The notes: generated by a model from the letters alone, not told the origin. Shown: positions 1 through 8,491, counted from the stretch's first letter. The stretch: 55,728 bases of DNA from Frankiales bacterium (GCA_025980325.1 JAICXQ010000011.1:1-55728), one strand, 5' to 3'. Translations and numbers: made by a program.

Positions 1-1523
1 AACGACGTGCTCGGCGCGGTCTCGTCGCCGATCGCGCGATAGACCGTGTAGTGGTCGACCGTCGATCCGTCGGTGTCCGTCGGCGCGGTCCAGCTCAGCA
101 CGGTGCGGCCTTGCCCGTCGACCGCGAGGGTGGGATCGCTCGGCGCGGTCGCGCTCAGCCCGCCGGGCGCGGTCACGATCGTCGCGATGTCCGCGGTGAC
201 GGTGCCGCTGTCGGCTCCGTCGCCCTGACTGTTGACCGCCTCGACCTTGTACGCGTAGTGGGCCCCGTCCAGGTTGTCGTCGGCGTAGCCGGTGGTCTGG
301 ATCCCGTTGCCGACCTTGACGAAATCGGCCCCGTTGACCGACCGGAAGACGTCGTACGTGACGCTGGCATCGCCACCGAGATCGGTCGGTGCACTCCACG
401 TCAGCGTCACCGATCCGCCGCCGGTCGGCACCGCCGGCCCGCTCACCGTCGAGTCGACGGCGAGGTCGAGCGGCGCGCTCGGCAACGTCTTCGCCGCGGT
501 GACCTGGCTGCTCGTCGTGCCCGGCGACTCCATCCCGTTCGCCGTGTCGGTGACCGTGTAGTAATACGACGTGCCGCCGGTCGCCGCGTCGTCGGTGAAC
601 GGGCTCGCGCCGACCGTCCCGATCGCGGTGCCGCGCGTCGACGGGTTCGTCGAGCGGTAGACCGTGTAGACCGTGCCCTGGGTCGCGTTCGGATCGTCGG
701 CGGGCGGATCCCAACTGACGTCGACGGTCGCGTGCCCGGCGGCGGCGCCGGCCGCACCGGCGACCGCGGTCACCGACGCCGGCGCTTCGAGCGGTTGGTC
801 CACCGACCACGACTTGACGTCCTGCTCCAGCACGTCGGTGCTGGTCCCGCCGGTGAAGCCGAGGTAGGTCGAGCCGGTCCACGCCGACAGATCCGCAATC
901 GTGCGCTGCGCCGTCGGCGTCACCGGCTTGGCCACGTTCGCGGCCGCGGTGTACAGGGTCAGCGTGTGCGTCGCAGCGGCGTAGTCGACCCACGCCTGCT
1001 CGATCGTCCCGTCGTGCGGGTCGGCGTACGTCGTACCGGCATCGGTCAAGGTGCCGTCGCTGCCGTCGAAGACCTCGTTGCCCGCCGCCGCGTCGAACGC
1101 GTACGCCTCGGACGGGCTGATCGCGGCGCTGGCGTCGCACGCGGAGGTGGTGTAGCCGAGGCCTGCGCCGCACGAGCCGAGCGCCCCGGTCCCGACGTTC
1201 TGGATCGTGAAGGTGAACCCGTCGCCGACCGTGCCGGCGCCGGCGATCGTCAGGTAGCGGAAGTGGCTGGAGAAATCGCGCGAGGTGTCGATCGGCCTCG
1301 CAAGCCAGAAGCCGCCGGCCTGGTTGCCGTCGGTGCTGTTCGTCAACTGCAGCGCGCTGCCGGCGACCGAGGTGGTGCCGACCGTCGCGATCCCGGCGAT
1401 GCTGCTGAAGTCGGCGTAGTCGACGTTCACGGCCGAGGCGGCCGTCGCGAGCGCCGGCTCCGCGACGGCGAGCGACGTCGCGGCGAGCGCGACGGCGCCG
1501 AGGCCGGCGAGGAAGGCACGCAC
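1..1523 (-). CDS. Secreted L-type-lectin-like protein with fibronectin III repeats (3' end beyond window)
   Basis: The reverse-strand frame is open from a GTG at 1523 to the window edge, about 507 codons, so the C terminus is missing. It begins with a short hydrophobic signal-like segment rich in Ala/Leu (FLAGLGAVALAATSLAVA). A beta-rich domain of about 230 residues follows, resembling legume/L-type lectin folds (VNVDYADFSS at its start, FTFTIQN and YLGFTGG inside). At least three fibronectin type III repeats come next, with motifs such as VDVSWDPP, VTLTWSAP and VLSWTAP, each followed by TYDVFRS-like strands. Such proteins are normally exported and bind surface glycans or polysaccharide; the ligand is unknown here. 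A second in-frame GTG at 1541 would lengthen the signal peptide. No ribosome-binding site is clear for either start. Confidence 0.75.
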   Translation of the reverse strand, partial: MRAFLAGLGAVALAATSLAVAEPALATAASAVNVDYADFSSIAGIATVGTTSVAGSALQLTNSTDGNQAGGFWLARPIDTSRDFSSHFRYLTIAGAGTVGDGFTFTIQNVGTGALGSCGAGLGYTTSACDASAAISPSEAYAFDAAAGNEVFDGSDGTLTDAGTTYADPHDGTIEQAWVDYAAATHTLTLYTAAANVAKPVTPTAQRTIADLSAWTGSTYLGFTGGTSTDVLEQDVKSWSVDQPLEAPASVTAVAGAAGAAAGHATVDVSWDPPADDPNATQGTVYTVYRSTNPSTRGTAIGTVGASPFTDDAATGGTSYYYTVTDTANGMESPGTTSSQVTAAKTLPSAPLDLAVDSTVSGPAVPTGGGSVTLTWSAPTDLGGDASVTYDVFRSVNGADFVKVGNGIQTTGYADDNLDGAHYAYKVEAVNSQGDGADSGTVTADIATIVTAPGGLSATAPSDPTLAVDGQGRTVLSWTAPTDTDGSTVDHYTVYRAIGDETAPSTS

Positions 1524-1595
1524 AACTACCGAACAAACCACACCGCAGGGGCAATTGTCCGGGCTTCACCCAACCTCGCAGCCCGCCGGGCTCGA

Positions 1596-1601
1596 TAACC
1601 T
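1596..1601 (+). promoter_or_regulatory. Leaderless -10 box for the PaaX-like gene
   Basis: TAACCT ends 7 bases before the GTG at 1609. This matches the actinobacterial TANNNT box whose transcript begins at the start codon, and it fixes the start of the PaaX-like gene. Confidence 0.6.
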
Positions 1602-1608
1602 GCGTCGC

Positions 1609-2415
1609 GTGCAAGCCCGCTCGGCGCTGTTCGACCTGTACGGCGACCACCTGCGCGGCCGGGGTGGGCCGGTGCCGGTCGCCGCGCTGGTCCGACTGCT
1701 CGGCCGGCTCGACATCGCCGCCCCGGCGGTCCGCACGGCCGTCTCGCGGATGGTCCGCCAGGGCTGGCTGACACCGGCCGGCACGGACCTCGGTCCGGGC
1801 TACGCGCTGACCGAGCGGGCCCGCGCCCGCCTCGACGAGGCCGCCGTGCGCATCTACCGGCACCAGCCGCTGCCGGACTGGGACGGCCGGTGGTCGCTCG
1901 CCTTGCTGTCGCACTCGCCCGACCGGGTGAAGCGCGAGCGGGTGCAGCGCGGGATGGAGTACCTCGGCTACCGCCAGCTGCACCCGGACAACTGGATCGC
2001 GCCGCGGCACTCCGCCGAGCTGACCGCCGTCGCCGCGGCCGAAGGCCTGTCGGTGACGCATTTCCGGGCCGAGTACGACGGCGACGTCGGCGGGTTGGTC
2101 GAGCGGCTCTGGCACCCGGGTGACCTCGCCGCGGCGTACTCGCGCTGGCTGGTCGACGCGCACGCGATCGTCGCAGCCGAGGGCGACGACGTCACCGACG
2201 ACGGCGCGTTCGCGATCCGCAGCCGGCTGCTGCACGAGTGGCGCAAGTTCCTGTTCACCGATCCAGGGCTGCCGCGGTGCCTGCTGCCGACGCAGTGGCC
2301 CGGGGACGCGGCGGCGGCGTACTTCGACGAGCAGACGGCCCGGCTCGCCCCGGGCGCGACGAGGTTCGTCGACGCCTGCCTCGCCGGGCCCCACATCACT
2401 GGGAGGCAACCATGA
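1609..2415 (+). CDS. PaaX-family transcriptional regulator
   Basis: 268 residues from GTG 1609. The N-terminal winged-helix half (RSALFDLYGDHL to about residue 75) matches PaaX-like DNA-binding domains, with the recognition helix near AVRTAVSRMVRQGWL. The central and C-terminal parts (DGRWSLALLSH, then about 100 residues ending near CLLPTQWPG) match the PaaX C-terminal regulatory domain, which in phenylacetate repressors binds phenylacetyl-CoA. The GTG is supported by a -10 box 7 bases upstream and by the loss of homology before it. The stop overlaps the ATG of the crotonase gene by 4 bases, so the two are co-transcribed. The rest of the paa pathway is absent nearby, so the ligand may be another acyl-CoA. 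Confidence 0.85.
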   Translation: MQARSALFDLYGDHLRGRGGPVPVAALVRLLGRLDIAAPAVRTAVSRMVRQGWLTPAGTDLGPGYALTERARARLDEAAVRIYRHQPLPDWDGRWSLALLSHSPDRVKRERVQRGMEYLGYRQLHPDNWIAPRHSAELTAVAAAEGLSVTHFRAEYDGDVGGLVERLWHPGDLAAAYSRWLVDAHAIVAAEGDDVTDDGAFAIRSRLLHEWRKFLFTDPGLPRCLLPTQWPGDAAAAYFDEQTARLAPGATRFVDACLAGPHITGRQP

Positions 2416-3197
2416 GCGACACCATCCGTTACGACGTCTCCGCCGGCGGCGTCGCCACGATCACCTTGGCCCGCCCGGACGCGCTGAACGCGCTCACCGT
2501 CGAGATGAAGCTCGCCCTGCTGGAGGCGCTCGGCCGGGCCGCCGAGGACGACGTCCGCGCGGTCGTGCTGACCGGCGAGGGCCGCGCCTTCTGCGTCGGG
2601 CAGGACCTGCGCGAGCACGCGGACGCGCTCGCTGCCGGCGAGACCGATCTCGACACGGTCCGGCTGCACTACAACCCGATCGTGCGGGCGCTGTCGGGGC
2701 TCGCGAAGCCGGTGATCTGCGCCGTCAACGGGACCGCGGCGGGGGCAGGTGCATCGCTCGCGTTCGCCTGCGATCTGCGCCTGGCGGCCGATACGGCGAG
2801 CTTCATGATGGCGTTCGCGCGGGTCGGCCTCGGGCCGGACTCGGGCGCGTCCTGGACGCTGCCGCGACTGATCGGTCTCGGGCGGGCGACGGCGATGCTC
2901 ATGCTGGCCGAACCGGTCGCGGCGCCGCAGGCCCTCGAGATGGGCCTGGTCAACGCGGTCATCCCCGCTGCCGACTTGCCGGCCGCCACTGCCGAGTTGG
3001 CGGCGCGCCTCGCCGCCGGCCCGACGCAGGCGTACGCCGCGATCAAGCGGACCCTGGCATCGGCGGCGACCAGCGACCTGGACGCGGCGCTGGAGACGGA
3101 GGCCGCCGCGCAAGCCGAATGCGGCCGTACCGCCGACCATCGGAATGCGACCGCGGCGTTCCTGGCCAAGCAGCCGGTCACCTTCACCGGCCGGTAG
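2412..3197 (+). CDS. Enoyl-CoA hydratase/isomerase, PaaG-like
   Basis: 261-residue crotonase-fold protein. Oxyanion-hole motifs are visible at GRAFCVGQDL (about 58-66) and NGTAAGAGASLAFACD (106-121). The family catalytic region reads GPDSGASWTLPR, with Asp143 at the position of the PaaG catalytic aspartate. PaaG isomerises ring-1,2-epoxyphenylacetyl-CoA to an oxepin; other relatives isomerise enoyl-CoAs, so the substrate is inferred only from PaaG likeness and the adjacent PaaX regulator. A strong GGGAGG lies 5 bases before the ATG. The gene overlaps the regulator by 4 bases and converges on tag with an 18-base gap. Confidence 0.85.
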   Translation: MSDTIRYDVSAGGVATITLARPDALNALTVEMKLALLEALGRAAEDDVRAVVLTGEGRAFCVGQDLREHADALAAGETDLDTVRLHYNPIVRALSGLAKPVICAVNGTAAGAGASLAFACDLRLAADTASFMMAFARVGLGPDSGASWTLPRLIGLGRATAMLMLAEPVAAPQALEMGLVNAVIPAADLPAATAELAARLAAGPTQAYAAIKRTLASAATSDLDAALETEAAAQAECGRTADHRNATAAFLAKQPVTFTGR

Positions 3198-3215
3198 GGC
3201 CGCAGTCGGACGGTC

Positions 3216-3794
3216 TCAGCGGGCGCAGCAGTCGGCGAGGTGGTCGTTGACGAGGCCGGTCGCCTGGAACAACGCGTAGAGCGTCGTCGGGCCGACGAAG
3301 CGGAAGCCGCGTTTGCGCAAGTCCTTCGCGAGCGCCTGTGACTCCGGCGTCTGCGGCGGCACGTCGGCAAGGGTGCGCGGCGCCTTGCGGCGGCCGCGCG
3401 GAGCGGCCTTCGTCAGGTACGTCAGCAGGCCGCCGTCGAGGTCGAGGGCGGCGCGGGCGTTGCCGATCGACGCCTCGATCTTCGCCCGGTTGCGGACGAT
3501 GCCGGAGTCGGCGAGCAGCCGCTCGACGTCGCTGGCGTCGTAGCCCGCGACGGTCGCGATCTCGAAGTCGTCGAAGGCCTTGCGGAAGGCGTCGCGCTTG
3601 CGCAGGATGACCAGCCACGACAGCCCGGACTGGAACGCCTCCAACGTGAGCCGTTCGAACATCGCCTGGTCGGTCGTGAGCGGCCGGCCCCACTCCTGGT
3701 CGTGGTAGTCGACGTACTCCGGCGCGGACAGTGCCCACGGGCAGCGCAGCCGGCCGTCGGCGCCGACCGCGCTACCCGCCGGTGCGCTGCTCAT
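3216..3794 (-). CDS. tag: DNA-3-methyladenine glycosylase I
   Basis: 192 residues, normal length for Tag. It removes 3-methyladenine from alkylated DNA as the first step of base excision repair. The N-terminal CPWA with Cys18 and His31 and the C-terminal NDHLADCC with His185 and Cys189 supply the family's zinc site. The core contains WGRPL, MFERLTLEAFQSGLSW and LRKRDAFRKAF, the helix-hairpin-helix region typical of Tag. The ATG overlaps the stop of the DivIVA-domain gene by 4 bases. In mycobacteria tagA follows the same DivIVA-domain gene (Rv1209-Rv1210), so the pair is conserved. Confidence 0.95.
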   Translation of the reverse strand: MSSAPAGSAVGADGRLRCPWALSAPEYVDYHDQEWGRPLTTDQAMFERLTLEAFQSGLSWLVILRKRDAFRKAFDDFEIATVAGYDASDVERLLADSGIVRNRAKIEASIGNARAALDLDGGLLTYLTKAAPRGRRKAPRTLADVPPQTPESQALAKDLRKRGFRFVGPTTLYALFQATGLVNDHLADCCAR

Positions 3795-4093
3795 TCGCCG
3801 ACCTCGCTGTGCTCGGCCTCGCGCGTCGCGTTCGAGTCGTCCTCGGTCTCGGCGGCACGCAGCGCGGCGTGGACGGCGGCCATCGCCGCGTCGACGTCCT
3901 CCATCCGGTAGCCGCGCACCGCGAGCCGGAACCGCAACCTCGCGACGTCCTCGCTGGTCACCAACCGGTCGGTCGGAAGGACGGGGTCGTCGCTGTCGGG
4001 CGGCGCCGACGGCAGCCCGCCGCCGACCGCGGCGAGCAGCAAGGCGACCGCCAGCACCGCGATGAGGCCCAGCACGACCTCGACGACGAACAC
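3791..4093 (-). CDS. DivIVA-domain membrane protein
   Basis: 100 residues from a GTG at 4093 preceded by GGAGGTG. One N-terminal transmembrane helix (about residues 3-25) is followed by a Pro/Asp-rich linker. A short DivIVA-type motif (SEDVARLRFRLAVRGYRMED, about 47-66) and a helical acidic tail come next. DivIVA motifs bind curved membrane or polar/septal proteins in actinobacteria. The homologue in mycobacteria is the small Rv1209-like protein upstream of tagA; its job is not known. It is translationally coupled to tag by a 4-base overlap. Confidence 0.8.
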   Translation of the reverse strand: MFVVEVVLGLIAVLAVALLLAAVGGGLPSAPPDSDDPVLPTDRLVTSEDVARLRFRLAVRGYRMEDVDAAMAAVHAALRAAETEDDSNATREAEHSEVGE

Positions 4094-4131
4094 CGTTCAC
4101 CTCCACGGCCCGGCTCACGGGGCCCGAACTC

Positions 4132-5013
4132 ATGGGGCATCGTGTCACGGTGAGCTTGCATCTGCGACGCCGTACCTTCGGGCCCGACGATCTGCTGGTC
4201 ATGGCGATCGTCAACCGCACCCCCGACTCGTTCTACGACCGCGGCGCGACGTACGACGACGACGCGGCACTCGCCGCCGTCGACCGGGCCGCCGCCGATG
4301 GCGCGGACCTCGTCGACATCGGCGGCGTCAAGGCCGGTCCCGGCGACGAGGTCGACGCCGCCGAAGAGATCCGGCGGGTCGTGCCGTTCGTCGCGGCCGT
4401 GCGCGAGCGCCATCCGGATCTCGTGATCAGCGTCGACACCTGGCGCAGCGAAGTCGCCGACGCGTGCCTGTCCGCCGGCGCCGACGTGATGAACGACGCG
4501 TGGGGCGGCGCCGATCCCGAGTTGGCGGCGGTCGCCGCGTCGTACGGCGCGGCGCTCGTCTGCACGCACGTCGGCGGCGCGATGCCGCGGACGCGGCCGC
4601 ACCGGATCGGGTACGACGACGTCGTCGCGGACGTCATCGCGACAACGGTGTCGCTGGCCGAACGAGCGGTGTCACTCGGTGTCGACGAGCACTCGGTGCT
4701 GATCGATCCCGGTCACGACTTCGGCAAGAACACGTACCACTCGCTCGACGTCACGCGGCGCCTCGGCGAGATGGTCGCGACCGGCTGGCCGGTGCTGGTT
4801 TCGTTGTCCAACAAGGACTTCGTCGGCGAGACCCTCGACCGTCCGGTGCCCGAACGGTTGGTCGGAACGCTCGCGACGACAGCGGTGTGCGCGTGGCTCG
4901 GCGCGCGGGTGTTCCGCGCGCACAACGTCGCGGAGACTCGACAAGTGGTGGACATGGTGGCGAGCATCCGCGGCACCCGGCCGCCCGCGGTCGCGCGTCG
5001 CGGCCTCGCGTAG
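4132..5013 (+). CDS. folP2: Dihydropteroate-synthase-like protein, FolP2 type
   Basis: 293 residues with a TIM-barrel pterin-binding domain. Motifs include LLVMAIVNRTPDSFYDRG (about 22-38), DLVDIGGVKAGPGDEVD, SVDTWRSEVA and DPGHDFGKNTYHS. The close mycobacterial relative is FolP2 (Rv1207), whose activity as a true dihydropteroate synthase has been questioned, so a folate role is not assured. The ATG at 4132 has no clear ribosome-binding site; GTG 4150 is an alternative. The gene diverges from the DivIVA-domain gene, whereas in M. tuberculosis all point the same way and gpgS lies between; gpgS is absent here. Confidence 0.85.
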   Translation: MGHRVTVSLHLRRRTFGPDDLLVMAIVNRTPDSFYDRGATYDDDAALAAVDRAAADGADLVDIGGVKAGPGDEVDAAEEIRRVVPFVAAVRERHPDLVISVDTWRSEVADACLSAGADVMNDAWGGADPELAAVAASYGAALVCTHVGGAMPRTRPHRIGYDDVVADVIATTVSLAERAVSLGVDEHSVLIDPGHDFGKNTYHSLDVTRRLGEMVATGWPVLVSLSNKDFVGETLDRPVPERLVGTLATTAVCAWLGARVFRAHNVAETRQVVDMVASIRGTRPPAVARRGLA

Positions 5014-5025
5014 TGGCTTAGTCGC

Positions 5026-5637
5026 CTAGCCGCCGCCCTCGTCGGGACCCGCCGGTTCGGCTTCGAGCAGTTCGTCGCCGGCCGGCGGAAGCACCGGCCT
5101 GCGCCGTTCGAGCGCGTCGAACGCGTCACTCACGGTCGTCACCCACTGGACCGCGTCGCGCACCGACGGCCGGGCGAACCCGCGCCGGATCAGCAGGTCG
5201 ACCTGCTCGCGCAGCGGCGCGAACACACCGTCCGGATCGAGCACGACGACCGGCTTGTCGTGCATGAGCAGGACGCGCGAGACCCAGATCTCCATCAGCT
5301 CTTCGACCGTGCCGATCCCACCGGCCAGCGTGAGAAACGCGTCGGCGCGCCGATCCATCTCGCCTTTTCGCGTGCGCATGTCGTCGGTGACGACGAGTTC
5401 GTCCGCGTCGTGGTCGGCGATCTCCATCTGCGTCAACGCATGCGGGATCACACCGACGGTGCGCGCGCCGCCGGCCCGTGCCGCCCGCGCGACCGCGCCC
5501 ATCGACGACACGCTGCCGCCGCCGCTGACGAGGTCGTGACCGCGGCGGGCGAGTTCGGTGCCGACGTCGCGCGCGAGTGCGACGTACGACGCGTCGATGC
5601 GTTCGCTCGACGCGCAGAACACGCAGATCGTCGCCAT
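5026..5637 (-). CDS. LOG-family (TIGR00730) Rossmann-fold protein, first paralog
   Basis: 203 residues. The family cleaves nucleoside 5'-monophosphates, classically cytokinin riboside monophosphate, to base and ribose phosphate. Rossmann motif SGGGSVSSMG lies at 38-47, the MRTRKGEM arginine/lysine motif at 87-94, and the nucleotide-binding signature reads AGGIGTVEE (105-113) where the family usually has PGGxGTxxE. It starts 7 bases after the stop of the second LOG gene, so the two are one transcript. The C terminus is an acidic, Pro-rich tail. The altered proline may shift activity; the substrate is unknown. Confidence 0.85.
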   Translation of the reverse strand: MATICVFCASSERIDASYVALARDVGTELARRGHDLVSGGGSVSSMGAVARAARAGGARTVGVIPHALTQMEIADHDADELVVTDDMRTRKGEMDRRADAFLTLAGGIGTVEELMEIWVSRVLLMHDKPVVVLDPDGVFAPLREQVDLLIRRGFARPSVRDAVQWVTTVSDAFDALERRRPVLPPAGDELLEAEPAGPDEGGG

Positions 5638-5644
5638 GTCTCGG

Positions 5645-6460
5645 CTAGTTGCGGTCGTGCCGTTGCGCGTTGGCCTCGACGATGATCCGTACGACCTCGT
5701 CGACGTCGTCGGTGAGTTGCAGGAGCTCGAGGTCGATCGCGTTGATCGCGCCTTCGGCGAGCATCGTCTCGCGCAGCCAATCGACGAGGCCATGCCAGTA
5801 GCCGGTGCCGAGCAGCACGACCGGGAACGACGTCACCTTGCCGGTCTGCACGAGGGTGAGCGCCTCGAACAACTCGTCCATCGTGCCGAAGCCACCGGGC
5901 AGTACGACGAACGCCTGCGCGTACTTCACGAACATCGTCTTGCGGGCGAAGAAGTAACGGAAGTTCAGGCCGACGTCGACCCAGTCGTTGATCCGCTGCT
6001 CGAACGGCAGCTCGATACCGAGACCGACGGACAGCCCGCCGGCTTCGCAGCAGCCCTTGTTGACCGCCTCCATGAGTCCCGGGCCACCGCCGGTGATGAC
6101 CGCGAACCCGGCTCGTGCCAGCGCCGCGCCGAGCCGTTCCGCGATCGCGTACTCCGGTGTGTCCGGGCGCAGCCGGGCCGAGCCGAACACGCTGACCGCG
6201 CGCGGCAGCTCCGAGAGCAGGCCGAAGCCTTCGACGAACTCGGACTGGATCCGCAAGACACGCCACGGATCGGTGTGCACCCAGTCGCTCGGCCCGCGCG
6301 AGTCGAGCAGCCTTTGGTCGGTCGTGCTCCCCTCGACCGCCTGCGCACCGCGCAACGTGACCGGGCCGCGCTGCTTCTCGCGGGCCGGCCGGTGGCGTTC
6401 GGGCGCTCGTTCGGCCGCGGTGTTCTCGGGTGGCCGATCGGGGTCGACGGGCTGTGCCAT
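5645..6460 (-). CDS. LOG-family (TIGR00730) Rossmann-fold protein, second paralog
   Basis: 271 residues. A polar, Arg/Glu-rich N-terminal extension of about 80 residues precedes the Rossmann domain. It has canonical GGGPGLME (124-131), FARKTMF (171-177) and PGGFGTMDE (188-196). It is probably a phosphoribohydrolase like other LOG proteins. The ATG at 6460 is chosen because TAACTT lies 7 bases upstream, a leaderless -10 box; an in-frame TTG at 6484 is less likely. It sits downstream of dapE with a 24-base gap and carries its own promoter. In mycobacteria one LOG gene (Rv1205) occupies this place. Confidence 0.85.
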   Translation of the reverse strand: MAQPVDPDRPPENTAAERAPERHRPAREKQRGPVTLRGAQAVEGSTTDQRLLDSRGPSDWVHTDPWRVLRIQSEFVEGFGLLSELPRAVSVFGSARLRPDTPEYAIAERLGAALARAGFAVITGGGPGLMEAVNKGCCEAGGLSVGLGIELPFEQRINDWVDVGLNFRYFFARKTMFVKYAQAFVVLPGGFGTMDELFEALTLVQTGKVTSFPVVLLGTGYWHGLVDWLRETMLAEGAINAIDLELLQLTDDVDEVVRIIVEANAQRHDRN

Positions 6461-6467
6461 GTCGTCG

Positions 6468-6473
6468 AAGTTA
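6468..6473 (-). promoter_or_regulatory. Leaderless -10 box for the second LOG gene
   Basis: On the reverse strand TAACTT ends 7 bases before the ATG at 6460, in the short gap after dapE. It marks a leaderless start. Confidence 0.6.
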
Positions 6474-6484
6474 TCCCGGCCCAA

Positions 6485-7540
6485 TCAGCCGGCGAGGTAG
6501 CCGCGCAGCACCCGCTCGCATTCGCCGATGCGCGGGATCTCGACGTACTCCTCGCGGGTGTGCGCGAGGTTGGGATCGCCGGGACCGAAGTTGACCGCCG
6601 GGATGCCGAGGGCGGCGAACCGGGCGACGTCGGTCCAGCCGAGTTTCGCGACCGGCTCGCCGCCGACCGCCGCGATGAACTCGGCCGCGGCCGGCTCGCC
6701 CAACCGCGGCAGCGCGCCCGGCGAGGAGTCGGTCGGCACGACCTCGAACGGCGCCAGCACGTCCTGCACATGCGCGAGCGCTTCGCTCTCGTCGCGGTCC
6801 GGCGCGAACCGGTAGTTGACGATGACGGTGCAGCGGTCGGGTACGACGTTGCCGGAGACACCGCCTTCGATCCGGACCGCGTTGAGCCCTTCGCGGTACT
6901 CGCAGCCGTCGATCACCACCCGGCGGGGGTCGTACGCGGCGAGCCGGTTGAGCACGTCACTGGCCCGATGGATCGCGTTGTCGCCGAGCCAGGATCGCGC
7001 CGAGTGCGCACGCTTGCCCGGGACGACGACCAGCGCGCGCAACGTGCCCTGGCAACCGGCTTCGATCCGGTTCGCGGTCGGCTCCATGAGCACGGCGAGG
7101 TCGGCCTTGAGCCACTGCGGTGTGTTGCGCGCGACCCGGCCGAGGCCGTTGCGCGCGGCCTCGACCTCTTCGTTGTCGTAGAACAGCCAGGTCACGTCGT
7201 GGCGCGGATCGTCGAGGCCGGCCGCGACCCTGAGCATGACCGCGATGCCGGCCTTCATGTCCGACGTACCGCATCCGAACAGCCGGTCGCCGTCGCGCCG
7301 GCTCGGCAGGTTGTCCGCGATCGGAACCGTGTCGAGATGGCCGGCGACGACGATGCGGTGCGGGCGGCCGAGGTCGGTGCGCGCGGCGATCGCGTCGCCG
7401 TCGCGTTCGACGGTCAGGTGTTCGATTTGACGCAGCGCATGCTCGACTTCGTCGGCGAGCCGGCTCTCGCCCCCGGACACGCTGGGTACGTCGACAAGGC
7501 TCGCGGTCAGCGCGTCGCCGGGCAGGGTGAGGTCGATCAT
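6485..7540 (-). CDS. dapE: Succinyl-diaminopimelate desuccinylase
   Basis: 351-residue M20-family zinc peptidase. It hydrolyses N-succinyl-L,L-diaminopimelate in lysine and peptidoglycan precursor synthesis. Metal ligands are visible: His68 and Asp70 in AGHLDTVP, Asp94 in GTSDMKAG, Glu124/Glu125 in DNEEVEA with the catalytic glutamate, Glu153 in LMEP, and a C-terminal His in [13 protein letters not shown] 7540 is preferred over GTG 7549 because TAGGGT lies 7 bases upstream. It diverges from dapD with the two -10 boxes overlapping, so the two pathway enzymes are likely expressed together. Confidence 0.95.
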   Translation of the reverse strand: MIDLTLPGDALTASLVDVPSVSGGESRLADEVEHALRQIEHLTVERDGDAIAARTDLGRPHRIVVAGHLDTVPIADNLPSRRDGDRLFGCGTSDMKAGIAVMLRVAAGLDDPRHDVTWLFYDNEEVEAARNGLGRVARNTPQWLKADLAVLMEPTANRIEAGCQGTLRALVVVPGKRAHSARSWLGDNAIHRASDVLNRLAAYDPRRVVIDGCEYREGLNAVRIEGGVSGNVVPDRCTVIVNYRFAPDRDESEALAHVQDVLAPFEVVPTDSSPGALPRLGEPAAAEFIAAVGGEPVAKLGWTDVARFAALGIPAVNFGPGDPNLAHTREEYVEIPRIGECERVLRGYLAG

Positions 7541-7547
7541 CGGCTCC

Positions 7548-7557
7548 ACCCTAAGGT
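7548..7557. promoter_or_regulatory. Overlapping back-to-back -10 boxes of dapE and dapD
   Basis: Reverse-strand TAGGGT (7548-7553) ends 7 bases before the dapE ATG. Forward-strand TAAGGT (7552-7557) ends 6 bases before a TTG at 7564 and 9 before the dapD ATG at 7567. The boxes share two base pairs inside ACCCTAAGGT, so RNA polymerase can probably occupy only one direction at a time. Confidence 0.65.
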
Positions 7558-7566
7558 GATGCGTTG

Positions 7567-8490
7567 ATGGGTTACCGCGACGAGGCAGCAGTCGGGGCCG
7601 GCGTGGCGACGTACGCCGACGACGGCCGGGTGCTCGACGCGTGGTTCCCGTCGCCGCTGCTCGGCGCGGTCGACGCGCCGATGCTCGACGTGCCCACGGG
7701 GCGCGACGAGGTGCGGGCTGTCCGGACCGAGCGCGTCCTCGCGGCGATCCCGTCCTTGTCGTCGCCGCCGGCCGATGCGCTCGACGTCTACCTGCGGCTG
7801 CACCTGCTGTCGCATCGTTTGATCCGGCCGCACGAGGCGTGTCTGGACGGTTTGTTCGGCTTGCTGACCAACGTCGCGTGGACCTCGCTCGGGCCGGTGT
7901 CGGCCGAGGCGGCGGAGGACGTACGGCTGCGCGCGCGTTCCGCCGGCACGCGGCTCGAGGTGTACGGCGTCGACAAGTTCCCGCGCATGACCGACTACGT
8001 CGTCCCGTCCGGCGTCCGGATTGCGGACGCGGACCGGGTCCGGCTGGGCGCGTACCTGTCGGCCGGGACGACGGTCATGCACGAGGGCTTCGTCAACTAC
8101 AACGCCGGCACGCTGGGTGCGTCGATGGTCGAAGGCCGGATCTCGGCCGGCGTCGTCGTCGGAGACGGGACCGACATCGGCGGCGGCGCGTCGATCATCG
8201 GCACGCTGTCCGGCGGCGGCTCGCTGGTGGTGTCGCTCGGCGAGCGATGCCTGCTCGGCGCCAACAGCGGCATCGGGATCCCCTTGGGCGACGACTGTGT
8301 CGTCGAAGCCGGCTGCTACGTCACCGCCGGGTCGAAGGTGACGCTGCCCGACGGCCAGGTGGTGGCCGCTCGTCAGTTGGCCGGGTCACACAACCTTCTG
8401 TTCTGGCGCAACAGTGTCACCGGGGCGCTGGAAGCGCGACCGCGCACCGGCACCTGGAGCGGCCTCAACGCGGCGTTGCACGCCAATTAA
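7567..8490 (+). CDS. dapD: 2,3,4,5-tetrahydropyridine-2,6-dicarboxylate N-succinyltransferase
   Basis: 307 residues, the long actinobacterial DapD type. It transfers succinate from succinyl-CoA to tetrahydrodipicolinate. The left-handed beta-helix hexapeptide repeats are clear in the C-terminal half ([58 protein letters not shown]). [10 protein letters not shown] and the final LHAN match mycobacterial DapD (Rv1201c). ATG 7567 is used; a TTG immediately before it (7564) fits the -10 spacing slightly better. It is divergent from dapE and its 3' end faces a strong hairpin. Confidence 0.95.
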   Translation: MGYRDEAAVGAGVATYADDGRVLDAWFPSPLLGAVDAPMLDVPTGRDEVRAVRTERVLAAIPSLSSPPADALDVYLRLHLLSHRLIRPHEACLDGLFGLLTNVAWTSLGPVSAEAAEDVRLRARSAGTRLEVYGVDKFPRMTDYVVPSGVRIADADRVRLGAYLSAGTTVMHEGFVNYNAGTLGASMVEGRISAGVVVGDGTDIGGGASIIGTLSGGGSLVVSLGERCLLGANSGIGIPLGDDCVVEAGCYVTAGSKVTLPDGQVVAARQLAGSHNLLFWRNSVTGALEARPRTGTWSGLNAALHAN

Positions 8491-8491
8491 C

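Noticed and set aside
51-1598. Long plus-strand open frame of 515 codons
   Set aside because: Arg/Gly/Val-rich low-complexity translation. The reverse strand encodes a clear lectin/fibronectin protein, so this frame is its shadow.
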